A stretch of 64,000 nt of DNA from assembly GCA_905250025.1 (NCBI GenBank), contig CAJNOJ010000002.1, forward strand, positions 1,054,001-1,118,000. The letters are read 5' to 3'. A program made the position numbers and the translations under genes. Within the stretch, counting starts at the first letter, position 1, and the number at the start of each line of letters is the position of its first letter. This stretch comes from Adineta ricciae. Taxonomy: Eukaryota; Rotifera; Eurotatoria; Adinetida; Adinetidae. The notes under the pieces are model-generated. The model saw nothing but the letters and a program-made list of their open reading frames with translations, was not told the DNA's origin and ran no database searches. Positions 47,360-62,400 of this stretch are shown piece by piece.

Positions 47360-50300
47360 ATGAGTTCATCCGTCTCAACAATGACAAAAGCTAAAACTGC
47401 AAAGCAAATAACATGTAAAGTTCGGCTACTCGACGATCAAGAGCTACCGTTTCATATTGATGTAAGTCTTCGCTGGATGTCACAGAAGTTTTTGTCATTT
47501 TGTACCCGATTTTCACATCAAGCGCTATCAATCATAGTCAACAACTAGATGATGAGTTTGTCAAAACAGAAACACTAGAGAGGAGTCTTGCTGTATATGT
47601 ATGTGTTCGGAATGGCCTTTTCCTATGCTTGTCGAGGTTAATTGCTTATTGCATGCAAACACAGATCCACACGTCTATCATCATCATTATGATTCGGATG
47701 ATGATGATGACATTGGAAGTTATTATCAGAAGAAACAAGTCTCATCTGTATTTACTCTCAACATATACGTTTGCTTGAGTGATTCAAGAGCTTCATTATA
47801 AACATTGTTTGCGTTTTTCTTTTCTAGCCAAAAGCAACTGGACAAGATCTGTTTACGATTGTTTGCAACTTTATTGATTTGCTCGAATCTGATTATTTTG
47901 CACTTGAATATCTTGATAATCATCGAAATACTGTACGTATTCCGTGAAAAGAAGACGATTTCGATCTCACTGACGATTGACTTCTCTCTTCCTGTGTTTA
48001 GTGTTGGTTGGAAATGGATAAACCTGTACTCAAACAAGTTACAGACACGAAATTTTCCTTTTGTGTTAAGTTTTATACACCAGATCCTGGCCAATTGGAA
48101 GAAGAGTTCACCAGGTAGAAGATCTCTTCCTAAGTGTCGTTTTGATTTATTTGTTTCCCTTGCTCTGTCATTATTTACCCTGAGGCAAATATGCAATTTA
48201 TTCTCTTTATTTTCAAGTAAAACCTTGACTAAGACGAAATCTTAATTGAGTTTCGTCAATCACGAAGATCTCTTCCTCTTGTTCATTGATTGATTTCTTT
48301 CATAGGTATCTTTTCGCGCTACAAATAAAACGTGATCTACATCTGGGCACATTACTTTGCAGCGACAATACAGCTGCTCTACTCGCTTCCTACATCGTTC
48401 AAGGTAACAGGAAATATTGGGATGACGAAAGACAATTTAAGGTTTTTTTTCATAATTGAATTTTATTCTAGCGGAAATTGGTGATTATCTCGAATCTTAT
48501 AATAATAATCCAAGTTATCTCGGTGGGAGAAAGTTTTTCCCTCATCAAACTGCTGATCATGAAATTCGTATAATGAATTTTCATAAAAACCATGTGTAAG
48601 TTCGAGTATTCAGAGGAAATACTGCGATCGGGTTGAATATTTGCTGATTTTTTTCTCTTTTCAAGTGGTCAATTTTCTGCCGATGCCGATCTTAATCTAC
48701 TCGATATCGCTCGGAAAGTTGAACTATATGGTATAAAGATGCATCCGGCTAAAGATCACGAGCAGGTCAATCTAAACTTATCTGTTGCACATATGGGAAT
48801 CCTTGTCTTTCAAAATATCACAAAAATCAACACGTTCTCATGGGCAAAGATCCGTAAATTAAGTTTCAAAAGAAAAAAATTTCTCATTAAACTACAACCT
48901 GAAGGATATGTAAGTTCTGTTGATTGGAAACTGATCAAACAAGTTCAACTGTTTCGTTTTCTTTCGTCTTCAAAGGGCTACTACAAAGATACAGTCGAAT
49001 TCTATTTTCACACGCGCGATGAATGTAAAAACTTTTGGAAAAAATGCATCGAATATCATGCTTTCTTTCGTTGTGTAACTATTAAACGAACATCGCGATC
49101 GAGAAGTCGACTATTAACACGTGGTTCATCGTTTCGATACAACGGTCGAACGCAAAAAGAAATTATTGAATATGCACGTGAACATTATGTTAAAAGTCGA
49201 ACATTTACTAGGTATGACATTGTAAGACAGCGTGTAATGTTCACATATTTGCTTTTTTTATTAGATCGTATTCTAATACTCGAACAGTTGCCCCACCAAG
49301 TACGCGTTCGCATCGTTCACCTGGTGCAGCACTTCGTACATCTGATACAATGCGTAGCCAAGACACCAATTTATCGTCCGCGGATTCTTCGCGACATCAT
49401 TCACGTCCAACAGGTATTTCAATAACGAACCAGGCGTTGATTACGTCAGTCACAACGGACACAGCAGAGAATGCAAATGCGGATGCAATGATTTCTACAA
49501 CACCGACTGATGTCTATCAACAAGTCTATCATGATGATTCGTCGACACATGGTAGTCGAACGTTAGATTCAAGATTTAGTCGTGATAAATACGATTTATC
49601 CGATGAAGAAGATACAGACGACGAAGATAAGCAACGTCACCAAGAGAATGCTCCCAATCATGCAAATGAACCGATAGAGAAACGAACCAATGGCTCGTTC
49701 TCGTTAGCAACACAACCTGAGCCTGAACCTGAACCGAGTGCTACTCTGCAAGATAATATTGAACAATCTCATTGTAACATTGAACAGTCGACAGATTCCA
49801 AGCTTATTAGTGAAGAGAATGAAATAGATAAAGGTAAGTCGTCGGGTGTCGACCATGTTCGTGATAAAGAATTTCATGGTGATGAGGAAGAGGAAGAAGA
49901 TTACAGTGAATCGAATCATAAAAAAGAAAATCGAGTGTCCTTAGAAATTTATCATAACGATAATCAGAGAAAAGAAAACGATTCAGATAAAATGACTGAG
50001 AATGAACTAGTAAAACGTTACTCAGCATCGTTAAAAATGTATCTAAATACGGAAAAACCAGCCGGTGGATCTCATTCGATCTGTATCACTCCGATAACCG
50101 ATGATCAATCTGGTTTAAATCAACATAATGAACGACAACAGCAAAGCCTTTCACAAATACTACCAACCGATCGCGCATTATCATTGGATGTGACGCATTC
50201 GCCATCATTTTCCTCGACATCGTCCTCATCGTCATCATCATCATCCATCTTAGATCCACCGCTAATCGAACGTTTAATTGGCTCAAAAATGAATGACGAT

Positions 50301-53300
50301 TTCGAAGATATATCATTACGAAACGTTTCCCCACCGATGGTTCTTGAAATCCGTTCGAAACCACATTCATTACCACGTATGACAAACTACATCGAATATA
50401 TCGATCGACGCACATTACCATCAGTCAATAGTCTCTCATGGCAGGATGATACAATCGCAAATGATCAAACTATTCCATTGTCTAACAAAGAAACTCCCGA
50501 AGATGCAATTGAATTAGTTCGACAAGTAATTGAATCTATTCTCACACAAATCGTTGAGGAAGAACGACAACTATTAGCGACTGTCGATCGTCTTGTTGAA
50601 CAAGCATGTTCACGCGCATTGACTCAATATATGCTAGAACGTCGTGCACAAATGTTCGCTGGATCTTCTCACATACCTCATCACAAATCATGTATTCTAC
50701 GAACAGGAAACACTGATAAGCGTAATGATAACGAACGTGATACTAACAATCTTGTTTCGCGTTTACGTACGAAGTCAAGTCCAGCATTTACAACAACAAC
50801 AGACTGGACTGATGTTAGTCGTAGACTAGCTGCTCAAACATGCTTTGCTGCATATCCAAGCGGAAGTAATCTACATGAATTACAACGATCAGATTTTTCG
50901 ACATTTTCCGAAGCTAAACTGAAGTTTTTTAATATTGCCTCCAATGACATAGCTCCTTCCCAATCTTCTGTTTCTCTTCCACCTCTTCTAACACATTCTG
51001 CATCTGTTCCTAATGTTATTTCGTCATCATCATCAGCACGCTCATCTCGTGCATCATCTGTTTCATCTTATGCATCATCGATGCATGTTCCATGTCCACC
51101 TGTTCTCGATAATCAATCGAAACGGTATCAGCGTCCGCTATCCGCACGTTTACTCGATTTCAGCGATGATTCAGATTCCAATCCAATTACATCGATAAGT
51201 ACTAGTTTGAAAACATGTATTATTCCAACAACAGTGTCAAGTCCTAAGCTAAACTCATCATCTCCTCTACCACCACCACCATTGCGTACCCAACGACGTC
51301 ATCATCATCAACCACCACCACCACAACAACAACAACTACAACAAAAACGTCGTTCGAGTGAAGACGTCAATTCATCAAGTGATGATTCACTTTCCAACCA
51401 TTTGAATAAAGCTGCCGGATTCCGTTCCGTGTTCGTTCAGCGTAATCATCATAACAAGTGAATAGATTTCCTTTCGTTTCTCTTCCAAGGGTCCTAGTAG
51501 CATTTTCCTCTCTATTCACTGTATTGTTATTCTTTTCGACATATCTATTTTATTGAATTTGTACAGATTTCTCCAGTTCTTTTTCTGCTTCTGGTCTAGT
51601 CAGTAACAAAGCAAACTAGTTTCTTTTTTCTATTTTCAATTAGTCAAAGCATAGGAATAGTTTTCTTTTTTGTCTCTTGCTCATGGAATTCTATTTTTCT
51701 TAACACCATCAGGGATAGAGTTTGCGTTTGTTTTCTTTTATTTAGTTAGGCAAAATAAACTAATTGCGAGTGAGAAATATAGATAGCAGTAATTGATTAT
51801 CTTATATTATGATTCGGTTCACTCGCTCTTTCTTTTTCTTTGAACGACAAAAAAATTTTCGACCCGGCGACTTATGATTATCTCTGTAGACAGTATGCGC
51901 TTTCTGTTTGTTTGTCCTCATATCAATTTATATACATATATATATCCGTACGCTTAGATGATGTCCCTGATTTGTATTTGTATGCTAAATAATAATAAAA
52001 TGTTTGTTGTTTCGCTTATTTTGGCATTTGTATGCGTATGTGTGAAAATTTTCTTTCGCTCTCTCTCTTTCTCTCTCTTTTTTTTTGTATCGTATTCAAA
52101 ACTCGCTCTGGAAATGAAGTGTTACGAAAGAAAATAAATGCGATAGAGAATAATTACTAACAAAGAAACTCATTTACAGAAATAATCAATTAGAGAAAAC
52201 GAAAAACTAGCGGACGAGACAAGAATCCATTTTATTCCTATTTCCAGGAGAACCCATCGTTATCAATCAAGAACATCGACGAGAAATTAGTGGATTCATT
52301 AGTAACCATCGACCGATACCATCGCAAACAAGTCAAGTGCCCGTACGAAAATCTTCCAATATCGAACAGCAATTGATCTCAGTTGCACAGAGGTTAAGTT
52401 TGCATAAACAAAATGAGGAGAATGTCGAAACGGTCCATCTAACAAAGAAGTAATTTATAACTAGAGAATAGTTGAATTCAAACAAAAAAACTTGTCGTCT
52501 TTTAAGATCTTCAATTATCGAACAGCTACCCTTGTCTTTATCTGACAAGATTGAAGATGCGCATATTGATGATGATGACAAAGTAAGTTCTCCGATTCAA
52601 GGTCACAAAAAAAAATAAGCTAATCATACTTTTCCTTCTTTGATAGTCTCATACAGCACCGATTATCCATGAATATCGTTCACTTACAACGACCTTAGAT
52701 AAAATCGAATCGCGAGCCATCCCAGATACTCACTATCAATCTCGTATGTATCAATAAACAATATCATTCTTTAATCGTCTAATTTCCGATCATAATCTGT
52801 TTGTTTTTCGAAACAATTTAGCATCGAAAATCGTTCCTTTGACATCTTATCCGATGTCTCAACCAGTTGCTGGTATTCCGGTATGAAGTTTCTCCTTGAT
52901 TTAATGTCATTGATTCTCGAGAGGACAATTTATTTAGCGATTAATTGGAACTGTTTTACCGCCGACTGCGCCTGTCATTTTTCCGACATCTGTTTCATCC
53001 ACAATGATCATCTCATCTATACATGATCGAGCTTTTTTCATTTGCAAAGAATTATTAATGACTGAACGAACATATAAAAAAGATATCGAAGTTGTTGCTG
53101 ATAATTTTCGTCGTGAAATAATGTTACTTATTAATCAACAAAATGATCTATTGAATTTGAATGATCCCGATGAGACAACGGCTCAGCCATCCTACAATTC
53201 AGAATATGATTCACTAGCGAATCTCTCCGATCTTATGTTCATCTACTTAGTTCCCATTTACAATTTTCATACTCAATTCCTGCGACAACTTGAACAGAGA

Positions 53301-55222
53301 ATATCTGTCTGGTATGATCTTCTGTGGTTTTACTTTGATGGACAAAGAATTGAGTGATTCGATCTTGTAGGGAAACGCGTTCAGTGGCAAGTAATGAATG
53401 TTTAAACGTAGATAAAGCAACTCAGCATATTGGTGATCTAGTAACGAGTCTAGTGGAAATTTTACCGGTAAGAGAGAGTTTTGAACTGGAGAAAATCGTC
53501 TTATTCTGAACCTTTTGTAGAAATACGAAAGTTACATCGAAAATTATGAACATCTATTGAGCGAACTCGAATATATTCTCAAACATAATCGACATTTCGA
53601 CATGGTTTACAAAGAATTCGAATCGCAGAAGTTTTGCTATTTATCATTCATTTCATTTCTACTCAAACCTTTGCAAAGATTATTACATTATGGAAATCTA
53701 CTTGAAAGTGAGATCAATGCATCGGAACTTTCTCTCTAATTTAACAGTGAATTTGTTTAGAATTACTTGTTTATTACAAGCAGAATGACCATGAAATTGA
53801 TTATCAAGATTGTTATGGAGTTTATATTAAAATTCAAGATCTGATCGAGAATTTTGCGGAATCATTAACATTCTTAGTATGTTACGAAAGTTTTCAAATC
53901 TAATAAAACATTGAGAATGCTGTTTCTTGTAGCAAAATCGGCAGAAACTAATCGAGCTTCAGCGTGATTTAATTGGCGTAGATAATCTAGCGATTCAACA
54001 TGATCGAGTAAAGAGAACTTCACTTCGAATACATCAAATTAGAATTATTCGATTTTAGCAATTTATACGCGAAGGTTGTTTACAAAAACTATCACGAAAA
54101 GGCTATCAACAACGAATGTTTTTCCTCGTAAATTTCTCACACAACTTTCTCCTCCTCGGTATTCATTCTCTCTATTCTAGTTCTCCGATGTTTTGCTCTA
54201 TTGTGCCCGTGGTTCGAGCCCCGTTCTACAATTCAAATTACATGGTGAACTTCCATTGAAATTAATGACAGTTTGTATTCATTCGAGTCGAAAACCGTTC
54301 TACTATTCTCTCTTTCTCACTTTCAGGTAGAAGATAGTGATGAACGAACGAAGATCCCTAATTCGATTACTATACACACCGGTACTCGATCATTACTAGT
54401 CGCAGCGAGGTATATTGTTTGTCGAAAGTGCATTGATTGTCTCTGTATGAATGTTTGCTTGTAGTTCGGAAAATGAGAAACAAAAATGGTTGAATGATTT
54501 GAATTCAGCGATTGAAAACATCAGAATCAATTGCGAAGAGCAGAAAAATCAATACACATCGACATTGAAATCGAATGGTTTGATCTGAGTATATTTTTTG
54601 TTGATGGTAATTCTATAGAATTGTTATGTAGCTTCATCGGAAAATCTTGATCATTCGTTTGTTGGGACATTGGACGAAGAAAGTGTTCAACCACACGAAC
54701 GTTCTTGTATTCAACATCGTGCAAATACGACGATGCATGTCTCTTGGCATCGAAATCTGTCTGTGTCAATGGCTGATCATCGACAATCGATTAAAAATCA
54801 ATTGAGTGGATATCTATTACGAAAATTCAAAAATTCAAATGGTTGGCAAAAATTATGGGTCGTATTCACGAACTTCTGTTTATTCTTCTATAAAACCTAT
54901 CAAGTAAGATCTGTTCTTCTTCATCGGATCACTTTTCTTCCTACAAAAAAAGTCCACTTTTCTCTAGGATGATTATCCATTAGCATCTTTACCGTTGTTG
55001 GGTTACCGTAGTTCATTGCCGATCGAAGCGGATGGCGTGAATAAAGATTTTGTTTTCAAACTTCAATTTAAAAACCATGTCTATTTCTTCCGTGCTGAAA
55101 GTCAATACGCCTTTGATCGGTAAAGGAACTATTGTTTTGGATCAATCGAATATGCGTTCTTTTGTTCTAGATGGATGGAAGTTGTTTCAAGCGCAACAAG
55201 CAATGTCGTCGGCAACGACTAG
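47360..55222 (+). CDS. FARP1: FARP1/2 orthologue (FERM, RhoGEF, two PH domains)
   Basis: Membrane-associated Rho-family guanine exchange factor linking semaphorin/plexin or adhesion receptors to Rac. Exons from ATG 47360 encode the FERM domain (VRLLDDQELPFHID, CWLEMDKPVLKQV, YLFALQIKRDL, SYIVQAEIGDYLESYN, ARKVELYGIKMHPAKD, ILVFQNITKINTFSWAKIRK, RKKFLIKL), then the FERM-adjacent motif (RGSSFRYNGRTQKEIIEYA). From 52248 come a linker, a DH domain (FFICKELLMTERTYKKDIEV; FELQ-like FESQKFCYLSFISFLLKPLQ) and two PH domains (LIGVDN-like IELQRDLIGVDNLAI; NQLSGYLLRKFKNSNGWQKL, FVFKLQFKNHVYFFRAES), ending at TAG 55220-55222. A donor at 49414 joins in phase to 52248, skipping the tail exon described separately. 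Vertebrates have two copies; this one cannot be assigned to FARP1 rather than FARP2. Confidence 0.88.
49414..51461 (+). CDS. Alternative terminal exon of FARP: long disordered tail (short isoform)
   Basis: If the donor at 49414 is not used, the FERM-containing exon continues open for 682 more codons to TGA at 51461. The product would be FERM plus FERM-adjacent region plus a Ser/Asp/Glu-rich tail without DH or PH domains. Most of the tail is low complexity (TQPEPEPEPSAT, SSSSSSSSILDPP, poly-Pro and poly-Gln-like PPPPQQQQLQQ), but it contains a helical island DAIELVRQVIESILTQIVEE near 50506-50570 and acidic clusters. Three AATAAA hexamers (51754, 51994, 52133) follow before the next exon. Such a long open frame inside an AT-rich intron is unlikely by chance. 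Confidence 0.65.
51462..52247 (+). terminator. 3' UTR/poly(A) region of the short FARP isoform
   Basis: 786 nt of T-rich sequence between the tail stop and the acceptor at 52247. AATAAA occurs at 51754-51759, 51994-51999 and 52133-52138. For the long isoform this is intron. Contains a CT-rich run at about 52061-52085. Confidence 0.55.
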
Positions 55223-55915
55223 TCATGATAAATTTGTTTCTCACTTAATCTCATGTTTTTAGTCAACTCCTAGTTTTGCCTTCTCTCTTTGATTTTCATA
55301 GGACGACGAGTTCTCTTGTTCGGTTTTTTTCTTTTCTGTAGAAAAACTCATAATTGTGGTGATTAATCGAATAATATTCACCCTCAATTCTTTTTTCTTC
55401 TTTTGTATAATTCTTGTTGTCGTATCGCTTGACTACTATTAAAACAACTGAAAGCGACGTTCATACGTAGATCGGCACTGATAAATTCGAAGCTCATCGA
55501 TTTCTCGTCAAGTTAAATCATCAAAGCAATGTGCGTGTATTCATTTCAATCTCTCTGTCTTCGATCTCGTCATTGTTCTCTAATCCCGGCAGGGAGATGA
55601 AAATGAGTTGTATAATCAAATCACTTTCCATTATTCGAGATTTACAAAATGAAGTTACTGCTCATGCAATACTTCTGATTGTTTCGAAATGAGTTTGAAT
55701 GTTAAAACGCATGAAGCTATTTATTGATTACATATATATCCCACAACGATAAAGAGATGTAAAAGAGAATCTATTGCAAGCAATCAGATAACAAAACGGA
55801 GATAAACACATTGATATCGAGTCTAAAAAGTAAACGGCTCTGCAGTTTGCTATTCAAAATGACAAAAGAATCACCAATGTAGAGAATTGACATTCAAATT
55901 TGGAAACAAAAAATC
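55223..55915. other. Convergent intergenic region
   Basis: About 690 nt between the convergent FARP and TBC1D23 stops; T-rich, no frame or RNA gene supported. Confidence 0.5.
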
Positions 55916-58952
<3,037 letters not shown>

Positions 58953-59429
58953 CTGAAAACGAAATTATAGTCAATCGAATATAAAAATTTCGGAACCAAA
59001 TTTATTCGCATAAAAACGACATTTCATCGATTGTTTTGTCTTTGCTCAGATATTTAAACAGGCTTTCAGGTTGAAATCACTGATGATCATACCTATATAT
59101 GAAATCATCATAGCAAAGCTGGTCATGTTTCGTTCTTCAATCTAGATTCGAACCTACCACCAAACGGTATCACCGGCAAAAGCCATTCAACTACTTTCTA
59201 ATACAGCTCGCCTCCGATTCTCCCGTACTTAACGATCCCGATGATTAGAACTTTTCTATCTGAAAGATGCAAAAAAGGAATCAGCTGATTTATATATTAA
59301 AAAAATCATCATAATCGTGTTCTCGATGATAACAAAAAAAACCAACAATTATTTTAGTGATCTACGCATTCAATAAGCACCTAAAATAAACATTTTTATT
59401 TGAAAATAGAATTCGCTTTCAAAGAACAT
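58953..59429. other. Intergenic
   Basis: 477 nt between TBC1D23 and the MMS19 stop, both minus-strand. No gene. A GATTCGAACC sequence near 59145 resembles a tRNA T-loop but is not part of a foldable tRNA. Confidence 0.45.
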
Positions 59430-62400
59430 TTACCAGGACATTTGAGTTTCAATCGCTTGACGTCGTACAAGTCGTTTATGATCATCAACACATTTTCTCA
59501 GCACATGGATTATATGACGACGATACGGTTGAATTTTATGTATCGGTAACGCTGTAAGATAGTTCAAACACTTCAAGCTTGTGATACGGATGGTCTAGAA
59601 AGAGAGTGGAATGATTATTTGGTGACTTGACAGAAATTTCCCATCGAACCATGTCTTTTTGATAAGTTGCTAGAGTTGTTAAACGTGGAAGAAGTGTGTC
59701 AATATGATCAATAATTGAGTTAGGCTCGGATTTGATCAGATCACTTATTGACTGAAGTGATGCTGACCAAATTGATTCATTCGATGATGTCAATGCACGA
59801 ACTAAGATCGGCAATAACTGAAAAATGCAGAGAAGTCAATTTCTTAAACGAGAAAAAAAAAGAACAATTTCTTGTTCATACTGGTATGATTTCATCTTGG
59901 ATAATAGATTTTGGTATGTTGTTTAATAAATCAATCAAGATATTCATTTGATTCGGTAATAAATCTACGTAGAAGATAAACCAATTACTTTTTATGTAAA
60001 TTTGATTAACTATTTCAGTACAAAACACTAATTATACATTCTTTCCAAGTAGTCTGACTTCAATCATTCGCCCGCTAATCAAATGCAGAGGAATAATTGA
60101 GTAACAGACGCCAAAATCTCTTATTTTCGATTCGAGGTCGAAGTGACTCAGATACTGACCGTTATTCATGAGAAATGGTTTCATTTGTGAAATAATATTC
60201 ATAAAGACGATCTGTTTAACCATAGGATGAACAATACAATCAGCTTGGGATGATAATAATAGAGATTGTTCATCGAAATTCGTTAAAACCTTCAGGGATT
60301 GACATGCAATGTCACCGATACCATTTCTCTCGTTAATCCACGACATTAACTAGAATTTACAATAGAAAAAAAGCCATCGAAATTGACGAATTGTCCTGCT
60401 TTACTTTTGGAATATATTGTTCGAAAGTCGACGGCCGAGATAACACGAAAGCTTTGACTACAATTGTCCACAAATGAATATGTAGTTGATCAGGAATCGT
60501 TTCACATTGTTTGATTATTGTCTGACCTTGTTCCATGATTTCATCTAAATAATTGAATATTCAAATCAAACTAAACAACATATTCACGAATGAAACTTAC
60601 CATTCGATGATAGTTTGTTGATTAAATTAGCAAGAAAGCAACAGTAAATCGTATTGGTTTCGTCGAACTTTTGATTGAATATTTTCTCCGTTAGTTTCTC
60701 GTGGATTTGCTTAAAAACCATTTCTAATTCATTTTGATAAGTCTACATGGAAATAAACAAACATACAGAAGATTGTTTGACTATCGCACTTACTTTTCGT
60801 TTTAAATTTCCGATGAAATATATCATTAGCAGAACATTCATCGACTAAACATTTCCAATCAAATTGATTCTCATTGTGAGATATCATCTTACTTTCTCCG
60901 ATTGCCACAGTGAATCATCCAGTAGATTCTTTCGATATTGATCCTCAACGAATGGTTTACAACTTTAAAAAAACGATGAGATTGATTCGAGATTCTTAAT
61001 TGTTCATTTATGTAAACCTTTCATCGGCAATAGCACCGCATTTTGCACAGAAGATCTTTGCGTGTTGGTCATTATCAATTGAGGATAACAGTAAATCAAA
61101 TAAAGGTGAGAACAAATTAGTCAAGATGTACGAAGGTGGTAAATATTTGAAAAGACTCGGTAGATATTGAATGAATTGTTCTAGAGGATTATTTAAACTG
61201 AAAAAAGAGTTTCTTTCGGAATTGGATTTACATACGCGATGGAAAAAAGAAACGTTCGAGACGTTCTTGACATCGTTCCGAATTATGACATAAGTCAAGA
61301 CAACTTTCCAAGACTTCATTCGATGGATTCGTTTTCGTTACTAAATCAGACAGAGGAAAAAAAACAAGAAGCATATTGATACGAAAATAAGATCGTCAAA
61401 AACAAGCACAGTTGGCCAAGTTAGAATATGACAGTTGTCATAGGTTTCGACATCTGTTACATTGTAGTAAGTATATGAAAGAGACGCTTTTTTTTAAATA
61501 GAACTTCGGCCATTTTACTTTGCGTAGTTTTAACGATTGGACGTGTTGCAGAAGTAAAATAAACGAATGTCTAGACAAAGAAATTAAGATTTTACCTGTC
61601 CATGAATTGATTAGATTCGTTAATAAGTTCGTGCAAATTCGATCGAAGATCACCGATGATGCTAACATTCTCATAACTGCTGACAGTTTTATTCTACCCA
61701 AAAGAATGTTCGATGTTTAAAGCAGTCGAATATACTTTGTTTACAAACCTTAATTGATCTGGAATGTTTCCTTGAAGAATGAACTTCGTTAAATCATCCT
61801 CCAGTACTTGACCGGGCGTTGTATTCAATTGTAAAAGACTATGAATTAATGAAAGACAATGACTTTGAAAAGATTGGAACTGCGTTGAAATAAGTATCCA
61901 AAGTTCATCAGCCAGACCGGGAGGTAGTTTAACTACTGTTCGAAGACCTAATCAGCCAAATACAACGTTTCCCAGATCGAAATGACAACAAGTTTTACTT
62001 GTTGATTGTAGAAAATAGATAATCATATCCAATACTGTTTGTCTATGGTTAACCTAAATCGAAGATCTCATTGCTTTGAATACAAACAAATATGTTGGTA
62101 CTTGTTCTAAACTTTCGAATTGTTTCGTGAGTAAAGGAAGCACACTTGACCATATCAATGATGAACACGTTGAATTAGCGCGGGCAACAGCTTGGAGAAC
62201 TTTTGTGGCGGGCCAAACAAGTTTTAAATCAAGTTCTTTAAGGTAATTTTCGCATTCTAAACGACATTTTCTCGTTTTTCCTGCATTAAATCTTCGTCAA
62301 ATTTTACCTCGAATAGCTCGATTAACCAGTTTCTTTGTCGAAATTTCCGTGTCATCATTCTGAACTGATTTTCCTACTAATTGCATCAACGCTGTTATTG

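Noticed and set aside
47726..48196. 156-codon minus-strand ORF
   Set aside because: Antisense to FARP FERM exons and introns; no protein features.
59130..59180. GATTCGAACC-like T-loop suggesting a minus-strand tRNA
   Set aside because: The flanking bases do not form a T-stem, and no D-arm, anticodon arm or acceptor stem can be laid out.
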